Below are positions 35,487-43,415 of a stretch of 64,000 nucleotides of DNA, in pieces. The number at the start of each line of letters is the position of its first letter. The stretch's first letter is position 1. The translations under genes and the position numbers were made by a program. The stretch is from positions 110,758 through 174,757 of the forward strand of contig JARGOG010000001.1 of assembly GCA_029212785.1 (NCBI GenBank). Reading direction: 5' to 3'. The notes beneath the pieces are model-generated. The model was given only the letters and a program-made list of their open reading frames with translations. It did no database searches and had not been told where the DNA came from. The DNA is from Thalassobaculaceae bacterium (GTDB taxonomy: Bacteria > Pseudomonadota > Alphaproteobacteria > Thalassobaculales > Thalassobaculaceae).

Positions 35487-35927
35487 ATGAGGGACGCAGA
35501 GGCGGTCGAATCGCGCATCGAGGATTTGTGCGCCAAACGGGGCCTGCGGATGACCGAGCCACGCCGGGTGATCGCGCGGGTCCTGTCGATGGCGGAAGAT
35601 CACCCCGATGCCGAGGCGCTTTACGATCGCGTGAAGGAGGTCGACCCGACGATCTCGATGGCGACAATTTACCGCACGATGAAGCTTTTCGAGGAGATGG
35701 ACATTGTCTCAAAACGCGATTTCGGCGACGGCCGGGCGCGGTACGAGCCGCAATCGGGGCCGGAAGATCACCACCATCACATGATAGATGTTGAGACCGG
35801 CGAGGTTCTGGAGTTTTATAATCAGGAACTTGAAGATCTGAAGAAGCGGATTGCCCGCGACCTCGGCTTCAATCTTGTGGACCATCACCTGGAGCTGTTC
35901 GGCACGCGCCGGAAGAAACAGCACTGA
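35487..35927 (+). CDS. fur: Fur family transcriptional regulator, alphaproteobacterial type (146 aa)
   Basis: Winged-helix DNA-binding domain with RMTEPRRVIARVLSMAEDHPDAEALYDRVKEVDPTISMATIYRTMKLFEE. The metal-binding centre is PEDHHHHMIDVETGEVLEF and the terminal HHLELFG. The two CxxC structural zinc motifs of gammaproteobacterial Fur are absent, as in Fur/Mur of alphaproteobacteria. I chose ATG 35487. Iron, manganese or Irr-type haem sensing cannot be told apart here; four adjacent His are notable. Confidence 0.83.
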   Translation: MRDAEAVESRIEDLCAKRGLRMTEPRRVIARVLSMAEDHPDAEALYDRVKEVDPTISMATIYRTMKLFEEMDIVSKRDFGDGRARYEPQSGPEDHHHHMIDVETGEVLEFYNQELEDLKKRIARDLGFNLVDHHLELFGTRRKKQH

Positions 35928-35940
35928 GCCGGAAGAGATC

Positions 35941-36141
35941 ATGACGGACGTGCGAGAGATCGTCGCCTGTAGCCCGAGTGCAGCCTGTCATCAGGCGGTT
36001 ACGCGTACCTACACCCAGATGCGCGAGAACGGCGTGGATGAGCGTGTGGCATTCGAGGCCGCGCAGAAGGTGTACGCCTGGCACCATCCGGAAGTGCCGC
36101 GCGATCAGGTGCCCTACGTGATCGCCGATTGGCTGCCCTGA
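35941..36141 (+). CDS. Small hypothetical protein downstream of fur (66 aa)
   Basis: The sequence CSPSAACHQAVTRTYTQMRENGVDERVAFEAAQKVYAWHHPEVPRDQVPYVIADWLP is compact and hydrophilic, with two Cys and two His near the two ends. SD CCGGAAGAG lies just before the ATG, 13 bp after the fur stop. It is likely translated in the same transcript. No family recognised. The Cys/His content makes metal binding conceivable. Confidence 0.6.
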   Translation: MTDVREIVACSPSAACHQAVTRTYTQMRENGVDERVAFEAAQKVYAWHHPEVPRDQVPYVIADWLP

Positions 36142-36201
36142 CGATCGACGGCGGTGTCGCGCCGGCCCCCCACAGTCAGTTATCTTCATAGATTATTTAC
36201 C

Positions 36202-36226
36202 ATGCCGGCCTAACGCCGGCATTTTT
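36202..36226 (+). terminator. Rho-independent terminator after the CDO-fur-66aa operon
   Basis: ATGCCGGC, loop CTAAC, GCCGGCAT: a perfect 8-bp stem followed by TTTT. It starts 60 bp after the 66-aa gene stop on the plus strand. Confidence 0.85.
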
Positions 36227-36332
36227 GCGTCGAATGATGCCGTTCGAGCAATGCTGCGGTGCAGCATAAACGCTGGATCGGTTGCCGCCCGACACCCATC
36301 TTGTCGTTGTAACGCAAGATGAGGAGGGTCCG

Positions 36333-36521
36333 ATGGCGACCTATCAGAGCTACTACCGGGTCAAGTATCACGACGAGTTCCAGGTCCGCTGGTCCGTCGA
36401 GCAGCAGAACGCCGTCAACGAGATGGCCGGCCGTCCGCCCCGGGCGGTGTCCGGCACGCTCGGCGCCGTCTATGGCGGCACGATCGCCGGCAACGATGCC
36501 GAGGCCGACCGCCGGGGCTGA
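36333..36521 (+). CDS. Small hypothetical protein (62 aa)
   Basis: The sequence MATYQSYYRVKYHDEFQVRWSVEQQNAVNEMAGRPP is aromatic- and charge-rich and protein-like. A strong SD (GAGGAGGGTCC) lies before the ATG, after the terminator and preceded by its own gap, so it has its own promoter. The Gly-rich end (GTLGAVYGGTIAGND) may be flexible. No family recognised. Confidence 0.6.
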   Translation: MATYQSYYRVKYHDEFQVRWSVEQQNAVNEMAGRPPRAVSGTLGAVYGGTIAGNDAEADRRG

Positions 36522-36575
36522 TCCGCAGCCAACACCTCCCAAGCCGTTGTCCCGGTATGTCTCCGGACCTGGTCC

Positions 36576-36601
36576 GGGGCACGGCCGGGGGGCACGGCCG
36601 G
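36576..36601. repeat. Tandem 13-bp repeat in a GC-rich intergenic stretch
   Basis: GGGGCACGGCCGG occurs twice head-to-tail (36576-36588 and 36589-36601). It is preceded by the palindrome CCGGACCTGGTCCGG and followed by a half-site of the GGATGACG repeat family (36632-36640). It lies in the gap before the convergent SDR gene and looks like a degenerate dispersed intergenic element. Confidence 0.5.
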
Positions 36602-36648
36602 GGCCCACGGGCCGCCGGGGCGGGCGCTCCCAGGATGACGAAAGCGCG

Positions 36649-37431
36649 TTAGCGCGCCGTCCAGCCGCCATCGACCATGACCGCCGATCCGGTCACCGAT
36701 CCGGACGCCGGTGAGATCAGGTAGAGCGTGGCCGCCGCCACGTCTTCGAGCTGGCCGAGTTCGCCGAGCGCGATGCGCGACAGCGTGTCGGTCCGGAATC
36801 CTTCATCCTCGAAGAACGGCCGCGTCAGCGGCGTCTCCACGAAGGTCGGGCACACCGTGTTGACCCTGATCCCGTCGGATCCGAGGTCCCAGGCCATGGC
36901 CTTGGTCAGCCCTTCGACCGCGTGTTTCCCGGCGCAGTAGACGGTTCGGTTCGGCGCGCCCACATGGCCCATCTGCGACGACATGTTGACGATCGTGCCG
37001 CGGATGCCGGCGGCGATCATCCCTTTGACCACGGCCTGGGCCACGAAGAAGCAGGCCCGCACATTCACGCCGAACAGCCGGTCATAGGTCTCCATCGAGA
37101 CGTCGGTGAACGGCTGCGGCTGGTTGGAGCCGGCATTGTTGACCAACCCGTCGACCGGGCCGATCCGCTCGATGGTGGCCTGCGTGCCGGCGATGTCCGT
37201 CACGTCCTGGACCACGGTCTCCGCCGTCCCTCCGGCCGCCTCGATCTTCGCCTTCACGTGTTCCAGCGGGTCCGCGCTGCGGCTCAGCAGAACCACATGG
37301 GCGCCGGCTTCGGCGATCGCCTCGGCGCAGGCTGCTCCCAGGCCCTTGCCGGCCCCGGTGACCAGGACCCGCTTGCCGTCGAGGCGGAAGCGGTGGGCGA
37401 CGCGGATCGGCCTGTCGTCACCCTCAGGCAT
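36649..37431 (-). CDS. Short-chain dehydrogenase/reductase (260 aa)
   Basis: The Rossmann cofactor motif is [29 protein letters not shown], with the NNAG motif in [12 protein letters not shown], the catalytic Ser in IVNMSSQMG and YxxxK in YCAGKHA. The start is ATG 37431 with GGAGG 5 nt upstream and an 8-bp overlap with the HisD-family gene, so the pair is translationally coupled. The Ser lies a few residues before the Tyr as expected. It resembles alcohol/polyol dehydrogenases. HpsO-like DHPS dehydrogenase is possible given its neighbour. Confidence 0.82.
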   Translation of the reverse strand: MPEGDDRPIRVAHRFRLDGKRVLVTGAGKGLGAACAEAIAEAGAHVVLLSRSADPLEHVKAKIEAAGGTAETVVQDVTDIAGTQATIERIGPVDGLVNNAGSNQPQPFTDVSMETYDRLFGVNVRACFFVAQAVVKGMIAAGIRGTIVNMSSQMGHVGAPNRTVYCAGKHAVEGLTKAMAWDLGSDGIRVNTVCPTFVETPLTRPFFEDEGFRTDTLSRIALGELGQLEDVAAATLYLISPASGSVTGSAVMVDGGWTAR

Positions 37432-38710
37432 TTTTGCCTCCATAGCGGCGCACGCGGATATCTGCCTGCTCCTTGTGGCCGGCGAACCCCTCCAGCGCGC
37501 AGAGGCGAGAGCAGACTTCGCCGATCTTCACGCTCGCCTCGTCGCTCAGCACCCGCTGGTAGGTGCAGGTCTTCATGAACTTGCCCACCCAGAGCCCGCC
37601 GGTGTATCGCGCCGCCTTCATCGTCGGCAGGGTGTGGTTGGTGCCGATGACCTTGTCGCCGTAGGACACGTTGGTACGGGGCCCCAGGAACAGCGCGCCG
37701 TAGTTCGTCATCGTATTCAGGAAGAAGTCGTCGTCGGCTGTCATGATCTGGACGTGTTCGCTGGCGATGTCATCGGCCACTTTGGCCATTTCGGCGAGGT
37801 CCTCGCAGACGATCACCTGGCCGTAGTCGCGCCAGGCCTGGCCGGCCACCTCTGCCGTCGACAAGGTTTTGAGCTGGCGTTCGACCTCGGCCATGGTGTC
37901 GCGGGCGAGCTTTTCGGAACTGGTGACCAGGATGGCGGGGGAGGTGGGGCCGTGCTCGGCCTGACCCAGCAGGTCGACCGCGCAGATCTCGCCGTCCACG
38001 GTCTCGTCGGCGACGATCAGGGTCTCGGTCGGTCCTGCGAACAGGTCGATGCCGACCCGCCCGAAAAGCTGGCGCTTGGCTTCGGCGACGAAGGCGTTGC
38101 CGGGTCCCACCAGCATGTCGATGCCGGCGATGGTCTCGGTGCCGAGCGCCATGGCGCCGACCGCCTGGATGCCGCCGAGGCAGTAGATCTCGTCGGCGCC
38201 GCCGAGATGCGGGGCGGCGACGATGGCCGGGTTCGGCCGGCCCTGATAGGGCGGGGCGCAGGTGATGATGCGCTTTACCCCGGCGACCTTGGCGGTCACC
38301 ACGCTCATATGCGCCGAGGCGACGAGCGGGTACTTGCCGCCCGGCACATAGCAGCCGACCGCGTTGACCGGCAGGTTCTTATGGCCGAGCACGACCCCTG
38401 GCATGGTCTCGACCTCGATGTCCTGCAGGGCTGCTTTCTGATGCTCGGCGAAATTGCGAATCTGGCTCTGGGCAAAGCGGATGTCGTCCAGGTCGGATTG
38501 ATCGAGCTCGGCCAGCGCCCGCTCGATCTCCGCCTCGCTCAGACGGAAGCTGTCGGGCGACCACTTGTCGAACTTCTCCGACAGCTCGCGCACCGCGGCG
38601 TCGCCCCGCTTGGCGATATCCGCCAGCGTCGCCTCGACGACGGCGCGGACCTTCGCGTCGTCCTCCTGGCGCTCTTCTTCGGAGCGGGCGGTTTTCAGCC
38701 AGCGGGCCAT
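37424..38710 (-). CDS. hpsN: HisD-family dehydrogenase, sulfopropanediol 3-dehydrogenase (HpsN)-like (428 aa)
   Basis: A histidinol-dehydrogenase fold ([19 protein letters not shown]-type core [11 protein letters not shown]). Zn ligands and catalytic residues are kept: GQAEHG (Gln, His), ASEHVQ (Glu, His), GDK (Asp) and the C-terminal GHK (His). It sits outside a his operon and has the endings TNHTLPT and [16 protein letters not shown] that mark HpsN-like proteins, in place of the GPNHVLPTSGTARFSSGL type of true HisD. The expected reaction is (R)-2,3-dihydroxypropane-1-sulfonate to sulfolactate, NAD-dependent. The assignment rests on remembered family signatures. It starts at ATG 38710 and is coupled to an SDR. 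Confidence 0.65.
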   Translation of the reverse strand: MARWLKTARSEEERQEDDAKVRAVVEATLADIAKRGDAAVRELSEKFDKWSPDSFRLSEAEIERALAELDQSDLDDIRFAQSQIRNFAEHQKAALQDIEVETMPGVVLGHKNLPVNAVGCYVPGGKYPLVASAHMSVVTAKVAGVKRIITCAPPYQGRPNPAIVAAPHLGGADEIYCLGGIQAVGAMALGTETIAGIDMLVGPGNAFVAEAKRQLFGRVGIDLFAGPTETLIVADETVDGEICAVDLLGQAEHGPTSPAILVTSSEKLARDTMAEVERQLKTLSTAEVAGQAWRDYGQVIVCEDLAEMAKVADDIASEHVQIMTADDDFFLNTMTNYGALFLGPRTNVSYGDKVIGTNHTLPTMKAARYTGGLWVGKFMKTCTYQRVLSDEASVKIGEVCSRLCALEGFAGHKEQADIRVRRYGGKNA

Positions 38711-38875
38711 GGTCGTCATCCTCCACGATCGAATGTCTATCGTGGGGGACCGTGCGCCCGCGGGGGAGCGATTTCAACCGCTTATCGACCGGGCATCGGG
38801 ACCCGGCACGGCCATCGGCGGGCCTGGTCAGGGGGCGAAGCGGGCGCCCCTCCTTGAGGCCGAACGGGGCGTCGT

Positions 38876-39811
38876 TCACTCCGCGGCGTCGCGCCCGCGC
38901 TGGGAGGCCCCCCCGAGCCAGTAGGGCCGGGGTCCGTAGGTTTCGACCAGATAGTCGACGAAGGCGCGAACCTTGGGCGACAGGTGGCGGTTCGAGGGAT
39001 AGACCGCGTAGATCGGCACGTCCTCGCTAACCAGATCGTCGAGAACGGAAACCAGGCGGCCGTTCTGCAGATATTCACCGGCCACATGGGCGGCGAGCAT
39101 GGTCAATCCGGCCCCCGACAGCGCCAGTGCCAGGATCGAATCGCCATGGTTCGTGGCGATTAGGCCGCGCGCCCGGACCACCCGCTCCTCGTCATCGACC
39201 TTGAAGTGCCAGTCGTTGATCGGGCTGCCTGGCTGAAGGGTGATAAGGGCATGGTCGGCCAGATCCTCCGGCCGGGCCGGCACGCCCCATTTTTCCAGAT
39301 AACTCGGCGCGGCCACCAGTTTGCGGTGGTTGGGTGCGAGCTTGCGGGCGATCAGCGAGCTGTCCTTCAACTGGGCGATGCGGATGGCGAGATCCATCCC
39401 TTCCTCGACCAGATCGACCAGCCGGTCGGCGACCAGCAACTGGATCTGCACCTCGGGGAACCGGTCGATAAATCCCGGCAGGTGAGGAGCGACATGGCGG
39501 TGGGCAAAGGTCGAGGGGGCCGTGATCTTCAGCAGCCCGCGCGGCGAGCTATGGGCTGTGGTCACCGCCGCCTCGGCCTCGCCCACATCGGCGAGGATCC
39601 GCTTGCAACGATCATAATAGGCCGAACCGACTTCCGTCAGGCTGACCCGGCGGGTCGTGCGGTTCAGCAGGCGCACCCCCAGCCGGTCTTCCAGGGCAGA
39701 GAGCTGCTTGGAGACAACCGACGGCGACAGGTTCATGTGCCGGGCCGCGCCGGCGAGGCTGTTGTTCTCCACAACAGCGGCGAATATCGACATTCCTGTC
39801 AGTACGTCCAT
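38876..39811 (-). CDS. LysR family transcriptional regulator (311 aa)
   Basis: N-terminal HTH (SIFAAVVENNSLAGAARHMNLSPSVVSKQLSALEDRLGVRLLNRTTRRVSLTEVG), then an effector-binding domain (LKITAPSTFAHRHVAPHLPGFIDRFPEVQIQLL). This matches the large AaeR/DsdC-like LysR branch. It lies upstream of the HisD-family and SDR genes on the same strand (165-bp gap), so it may control them. An inverted repeat lies before its start. Confidence 0.88.
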   Translation of the reverse strand: MDVLTGMSIFAAVVENNSLAGAARHMNLSPSVVSKQLSALEDRLGVRLLNRTTRRVSLTEVGSAYYDRCKRILADVGEAEAAVTTAHSSPRGLLKITAPSTFAHRHVAPHLPGFIDRFPEVQIQLLVADRLVDLVEEGMDLAIRIAQLKDSSLIARKLAPNHRKLVAAPSYLEKWGVPARPEDLADHALITLQPGSPINDWHFKVDDEERVVRARGLIATNHGDSILALALSGAGLTMLAAHVAGEYLQNGRLVSVLDDLVSEDVPIYAVYPSNRHLSPKVRAFVDYLVETYGPRPYWLGGASQRGRDAAE

Positions 39812-39842
39812 ACCGGAACCATCCCCTTGGCCGTCCAGAATT

Positions 39843-39863
39843 AATTCATCCGGAGCATGAATT
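39843..39863. promoter_or_regulatory. Candidate LysR operator in the 39.8-39.96 kb divergent gap
   Basis: AATTCAT-N7-ATGAATT is a perfect 7-bp inverted repeat ending 52 bp from the LysR start, in an AT-rich stretch. The TTCAT-N7-ATGAA core fits the T-N11-A layout of LysR sites. It probably serves the regulator at 38876-39811. Confidence 0.5.
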
Positions 39864-39964
39864 CGGTGCCATCTTACTTAATTAAAGTCTACCTGAAAAG
39901 TTTTACATCTCGTCATACCAACGGCGTCAGGCGGCCCAACGCCGGCGCAACCAAGGAGATAGAG

Positions 39965-40228
39965 ATGGCCACCATCGATGTGACGAATGTGCAGAACGGT
40001 GCGGTGCGGACGGGCCCGGCGGCTGCAGCCGACTGGCCGCCGGCCGGTATCCCCTCGAAGGTCATCGATCAGGCAGTGATCCATGGACGGCGCCTGCGCT
40101 CGCAGGCGATTGCCGGTCTGTTCACCGGTCTTGTCCGTTGGGGGATCGCCACCGCCAAGGCAGCGGTCGGGCGCCGGGCCTCGACCAAACTCGGCTGCGG
40201 CGAATGCGGAGACATGATGCGGGCCTGA
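39965..40228 (+). CDS. Hypothetical protein (87 aa)
   Basis: The N-terminal ~45 residues are disordered-looking (MATIDVTNVQNGAVRTGPAAAADWPPAGIP). The C-terminal half has an amphipathic helix HGRRLRSQAIAGLFTGLVRWGIATAKAAVG, followed by a CGECG motif. The CxxC could bind metal. SD AAGGAGATAGAG precedes ATG 39965. No family recognised. Divergent from the LysR gene. Confidence 0.55.
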   Translation: MATIDVTNVQNGAVRTGPAAAADWPPAGIPSKVIDQAVIHGRRLRSQAIAGLFTGLVRWGIATAKAAVGRRASTKLGCGECGDMMRA

Positions 40229-40271
40229 ACGTCCTGCGATCCGCCCCGGAGGCGGACACCAAACCATTGGA

Positions 40272-40298
40272 GACGGCGTCACCCCGGGTGGCGCCGTC
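40272..40298 (+). terminator. Intergenic hairpin between the 87-aa gene and the convergent XRE gene
   Basis: GACGGCGTCACC, loop CCG, GGTGGCGCCGTC form a 12-bp stem with one G-U pair in RNA. No T-tract follows, so it is a weak or bidirectional terminator-like structure. Confidence 0.4.
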
Positions 40299-40336
40299 GC
40301 TGTTCGCGGGTCGGTCACTGCCGGGCCGGGTCGCGG

Positions 40337-40915
40337 TCACCGAAGACGGCGCACCATCATCGCCAGGACATAGCGGCAGGTCTCGTCCCCATCATTGCGG
40401 TAGGCGTGCCGGCAGGCACCGTCATAGTAGATCGCGTCGCCGGCGATCAGGCGGTGCGGGACATCGTCCAGGGTGACCGTCAACGTGCCGGCCTCGACCA
40501 TCAGATATTCGTGGGACCCCGCCGGATGCGGGCCGTATTCGCCGGTATCGATCCCAGGCGGGACCGTCGTCCGCATCATCTCGAACTCGACTCCGGGAAT
40601 GACCGGGGAGAGTATCCGCCGGGTCCAGCCGCCCGGTCCGGGTACCACGACCTGATCGCCCGATCGCAGGATCACGGCCCGTGCCGGGCTTTCGTCCTCG
40701 ACCAGGCGGGAGATCGACGTTTCGAGCCCGGTGGCGATTCGATGCAGGACCAGCACCGTCGCCGCCTTCTCGCCCCGCTCGACCGATGACAGCATGCTGA
40801 CGCTGATCTCGGCCCGCGCGGCAAGGGCGGCGAGGGTCAGGCTCCGGGCCTTGCGCATGTTCCGGATGCGCCGTCCCAGGGCCGTCAGGTCGAGTGCGGG
40901 ATCGTCGCTTGTCAT
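40337..40915 (-). CDS. XRE-family regulator with C-terminal cupin sensor domain (192 aa)
   Basis: The HTH is LGRRIRNMRKARSLTLAALAARAEISVSMLSSVERGEKAATVLVLHRIATGLE. The C-terminal cupin has PPGIDTGEYGPHPAGSHEYLMVEAGTLTV and GDAIYYDGACRHAYRNDGDE. This layout matches the PuuR/MppR-like HTH-cupin regulators of amino acid and polyamine genes. The start is ATG 40915 after SD GAGG. It is divergent from the LGHNGGPPL gene; the shared gap carries a likely operator. Confidence 0.88.
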   Translation of the reverse strand: MTSDDPALDLTALGRRIRNMRKARSLTLAALAARAEISVSMLSSVERGEKAATVLVLHRIATGLETSISRLVEDESPARAVILRSGDQVVVPGPGGWTRRILSPVIPGVEFEMMRTTVPPGIDTGEYGPHPAGSHEYLMVEAGTLTVTLDDVPHRLIAGDAIYYDGACRHAYRNDGDETCRYVLAMMVRRLR

Positions 40916-40926
40916 CGATTCCTCAT

Positions 40927-40947
40927 TAGTGGAATATATCATCACTA
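40927..40947. promoter_or_regulatory. Candidate operator between XRE-cupin and the LGHNGGPPL gene
   Basis: TAGTG (40927-40931) and CACTA (40943-40947) are inverted half-sites 11 bp apart in an AT-rich spacer (GAATATATCAT). The site lies 12 bp from one start and 21 bp from the other, where an autoregulator would bind. A visual match only. Confidence 0.4.
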
Positions 40948-40967
40948 TCGAGGAATTCGAGGCGCAA

Positions 40968-41666
40968 ATGCGCGGGCGCAAACCGAAGTTCAAACATGTG
41001 AGGGGCCGGGACACGGCGTTCCAGTCCATGCTCGGCCATAACGGCGGCCCACCGCTGCCCTCGGCGGCGGGTTGGAACGCTTTCTGCTGGCGTAAGGCGG
41101 CGGCGCGTGTCCGCAAGGCGCCGACACGGGAGGTGCTGGCGATCCGCCTGCGCCGGGCGGCGGAACTCGGGCTCGACTACAAAACCTATGCCGCCCTCCT
41201 GGCCCATGGGGGCAACTCGCCCCGCACCCTGGTGGTGATGCTGTCCCGCGCGGTGGTCGCGTATGGTCCGTTCGGCCCGGACATCGCCCGTGACGGTGCG
41301 CTCCGTCTACTGGACGCCGCAGCCGCCAAGCTCGCCGCGCTGACGGTGCCCGATATCGTTCTGGTGGTGCCGGCACTGGCCGGCGGCCCGGCCCGCGATG
41401 CCGTGGCCGACGCACTCGACGCGATGGTGCGGTCGATCGGATGGCGCGTTGCCGCCCGCGGTGTCATGCCGGCCGGCGCGCCGCGGGAGGCGGCGGTCTG
41501 GCTGAGCGACAGGCTGACGGATGCGGGGCTGTCGCCGCGGTCCACCCTTTTGATCGCCGATCCGGACGCCCACCTGGACCTTGTGACACGAGCCCGTTTG
41601 CTGGGCCTACTTTCGCCGCAGCGGTACTTTGATCCGCCGCATCGGCCTTCCCGCCTTGAGGAATGA
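40968..41666 (+). CDS. LGHNGGPPL-motif hypothetical protein (232 aa)
   Basis: The N-terminus has RGRKPKFKHVRGRDTAFQSMLGHNGGPPLPSAAGWNAFCWRKA. The LGHNGGPPL motif recurs in alphaproteobacterial proteins of unknown role. The middle ([48 protein letters not shown]) resembles nothing I can name; the end is STLLIADPDAHLDLVTRARLLGLLSPQRYFDPP. SD GAGGCGCAA precedes ATG 40968. It may be an effector of the divergent XRE regulator. A PLP-enzyme gene follows 4 bp later. Confidence 0.6.
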   Translation: MRGRKPKFKHVRGRDTAFQSMLGHNGGPPLPSAAGWNAFCWRKAAARVRKAPTREVLAIRLRRAAELGLDYKTYAALLAHGGNSPRTLVVMLSRAVVAYGPFGPDIARDGALRLLDAAAAKLAALTVPDIVLVVPALAGGPARDAVADALDAMVRSIGWRVAARGVMPAGAPREAAVWLSDRLTDAGLSPRSTLLIADPDAHLDLVTRARLLGLLSPQRYFDPPHRPSRLEE

Positions 41667-41670
41667 TTCC

Positions 41671-42816
41671 ATGAAGACCAACCGGCCGCTCGCGCCCGAG
41701 ACCCTTGCCGCCCAGGCGCTCGGCTTCATCGACCCGGAGAACGGCGCCCTGGTGCCGCCGATTCACAGCGCGACGACCTACGAGCGTCCGCCCGGCGGCA
41801 TCGTTGGCCCCGGCTACAACTACACCCGCACCGACAACCCGACCTACGCCCAGGTCGAGGCGCTGCTGGCCCGCCTCGAAGGCGGCGTCGAGGCGCTGGT
41901 CATGGCGTCGGGCATGTCGGCGGTGACCGCACCGTTCCTGGCGCTGAGCCCCGGCGACCACGTGGTGGTGCAGGACGTTCTGTACTGGGGGGTGCGCGCG
42001 TGGCTGAACGACTTCGCCACCCATTGGGGCCTGCGGGTGGAGTATGTGGAGGCGGGCGCGATCGACTCCCTGCGCGCCGCCATGCGGCCGGGTGAGACCA
42101 AGCTAGTCTGGGTCGAGACCCCGGCCAACCCGCTGTGGAATGTGGTCGATATCGCCGCCGCCGCCGAGATCGCGCACGCGGCCGGTGCCCGCCTGGCGGT
42201 CGATTCGACCGTGGCGACTCCGGTGCTGACCCGCCCGCTGGAGCATGGCGCCGACCTGGTCATGCATTCCGCCACCAAGTTTCTGAACGGCCACAGCGAC
42301 GTGCTGGCCGGCGCGCTGATCACGGCCCGCGACGACGAATACTGGCGGCGCATCCGCATGGTGCGCAAGGATCTCGGCATGGTGATCGGCCCGCAGGAGG
42401 CCTGGCTGCTGCTGCGCGGCATGCGCACCCTGCATCTGCGGGTGCGCCGGGCCTGCGAGAACGCACTGGCGATCGCCGAGGCCCTGCAGGCCCATCCCAG
42501 GATCTCTCACGTCCTCTATCCGGGGCTGCCCGACCATCCGGGCCACGCCGTCGCCCGGCGTCAGATGACCGGCGGATTCAGCGGCATGCTGTCGATCCGG
42601 GTGACGGGCGGCAAGGCGGCGGCGCTGGAGACCATGCGGCGGATGGAGGTGTTCACCAGCGCCACCTCGCTCGGCGGTACGGAGAGCCTGGCCGAGCATC
42701 GCCGCTCGACCGAGGGACCGGACTCTCCGGTACCGGACGACCTGATCCGTCTCGCCGTCGGCATCGAGGCGACGGACGATCTGATCGCCGACCTGACCCA
42801 GGCCCTCGATTTCTGA
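41671..42816 (+). CDS. Cys/Met-metabolism PLP-dependent enzyme, cystathionine gamma-synthase/lyase-like (381 aa)
   Basis: Family-typical sequence: the opening PPIHSATTYERPPGG, then GYNYTRTDNPTYAQVEALLARLEGG, LVWVETPANPLW, the PLP Lys in HSATKFLNGHSDVLAG and the ending VFTSATSLGGTESLAEHR. It may act as methionine gamma-lyase, cystathionine beta- or gamma-lyase or O-acetylhomoserine sulfhydrylase, which cannot be separated by motif. Four bp after the LGHNGGPPL gene; probably one transcript. Confidence 0.85.
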   Translation: MKTNRPLAPETLAAQALGFIDPENGALVPPIHSATTYERPPGGIVGPGYNYTRTDNPTYAQVEALLARLEGGVEALVMASGMSAVTAPFLALSPGDHVVVQDVLYWGVRAWLNDFATHWGLRVEYVEAGAIDSLRAAMRPGETKLVWVETPANPLWNVVDIAAAAEIAHAAGARLAVDSTVATPVLTRPLEHGADLVMHSATKFLNGHSDVLAGALITARDDEYWRRIRMVRKDLGMVIGPQEAWLLLRGMRTLHLRVRRACENALAIAEALQAHPRISHVLYPGLPDHPGHAVARRQMTGGFSGMLSIRVTGGKAAALETMRRMEVFTSATSLGGTESLAEHRRSTEGPDSPVPDDLIRLAVGIEATDDLIADLTQALDF

Positions 42817-42987
42817 GTTGGGCAGGGGCTGGATAGGGCCCCCGCGGCGACGCCGATCTGCCGGTCGCGTCCGCGCGCGCACGACCGGCGACGCACGGCG
42901 CTTGACGACGCGGCCCGGCGGCCCGTAGAAGGGGCGCGCATACGCCGTGCGGAGGTCGGGCAACCGGCCTCCGAACGCCCTCCCGGC

Positions 42988-43079
42988 GGAGGGGTGGCCG
43001 AGTGGCTGAAGGCGGCGGTTTGCTAAACCGTTTTAGGGGGAAACCCTTAACGTGGGTTCGAATCCCATCCCCTCCGCCA
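42988..43079 (+). tRNA. trnS-GCU: tRNA-Ser (anticodon GCT)
   Basis: The seven-bp acceptor stem GGAGGGG/CCCCTCC with the encoded CCA fits a cloverleaf. The anticodon loop is TTGCTAA (anticodon GCT at 43022-43024), a long variable arm of class II tRNA (TAGGGGGAAACCCTTA) follows, and the T-arm is GTGGGTTCGAATCCCAT. The antisense ORFs over it (GDGIRTH, GMGFEPT) are the well-known false translations of tRNA-Ser. Confidence 0.97.
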
Positions 43080-43089
43080 ATTCTGCTTT

Positions 43090-43329
43090 TGGGCCGCAAT
43101 TCCCGCCCAACGCCGTAAAAACAATAGATGTTTCCGGGGTTCGAAACCCTCCGTTCCGGCTATAGGCAAGCTGGTCGTTGAAGGCCAGTTTCAGCACCGC
43201 ATGACGCATGCCGAGCGTGCCATTTTCCCAGCTATCGCAAAGGTTTGCGAGCACTCCGAGGGTGAGTTCGAACATCTCCCCGAAGATCCTGCGCGAGCGG
43301 GCCTTGGTTTCGAACTTCTCGGCCAGCAT
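43090..43329 (-). pseudogene. Remnant of a site-specific serine recombinase C-terminus
   Basis: The sequence MLAEKFETKARSRRIFGEMFELTLGVLANLCDSWENGTLGMRHAVLKLAFNDQLAYSRNGGFRTPETSIVFTALGG matches the C-terminal tail of large serine recombinases of alphaproteobacterial mobile elements. The catalytic and zinc-ribbon parts are missing, and the frame runs on through the tRNA with no intact 5' end. It is an unexpressed relic in the 336-bp gap between the tRNA and the CsoR gene. Base composition is more AT-rich than the surroundings. Confidence 0.7.
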
Positions 43330-43386
43330 GCCTGACCAAAGTCCCGTCGGATGGTCTCAGAGGGCCATGCGCCTGGATACTTGTCT

Positions 43387-43405
43387 TATCCCCCTGGGGG
43401 GGATA
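43387..43405. promoter_or_regulatory. CsoR/RcnR-family operator (G-tract palindrome)
   Basis: TATCCCCC and GGGGGATA face each other with a 3-nt spacer (TATCCCCCTGGGGGGGATA), ending 10 bp before the CsoR start. G/C-tract inverted repeats of this type are the binding sites of the CsoR/RcnR/FrmR family. Autoregulation of the sensor and exporter is the expected logic. Confidence 0.75.
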
Positions 43406-43415
43406 TATCCGGTGT

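Noticed and set aside
37424-38710. Housekeeping histidinol dehydrogenase
   Set aside because: No other his-biosynthesis genes adjoin it and its C-terminal signatures differ from true HisD; kept as HisD-family, HpsN-like.
42653-43099. Minus-strand ORF with GGGDGIRTH and a second one with GMGFEPT across the tRNA
   Set aside because: These are the familiar false translations of the antisense of tRNA-Ser; the tRNA is the real feature.
43090-43329. Intact integrase next to the tRNA
   Set aside because: Only the C-terminal tail is present and the frame runs into the tRNA, so it is called a relic.
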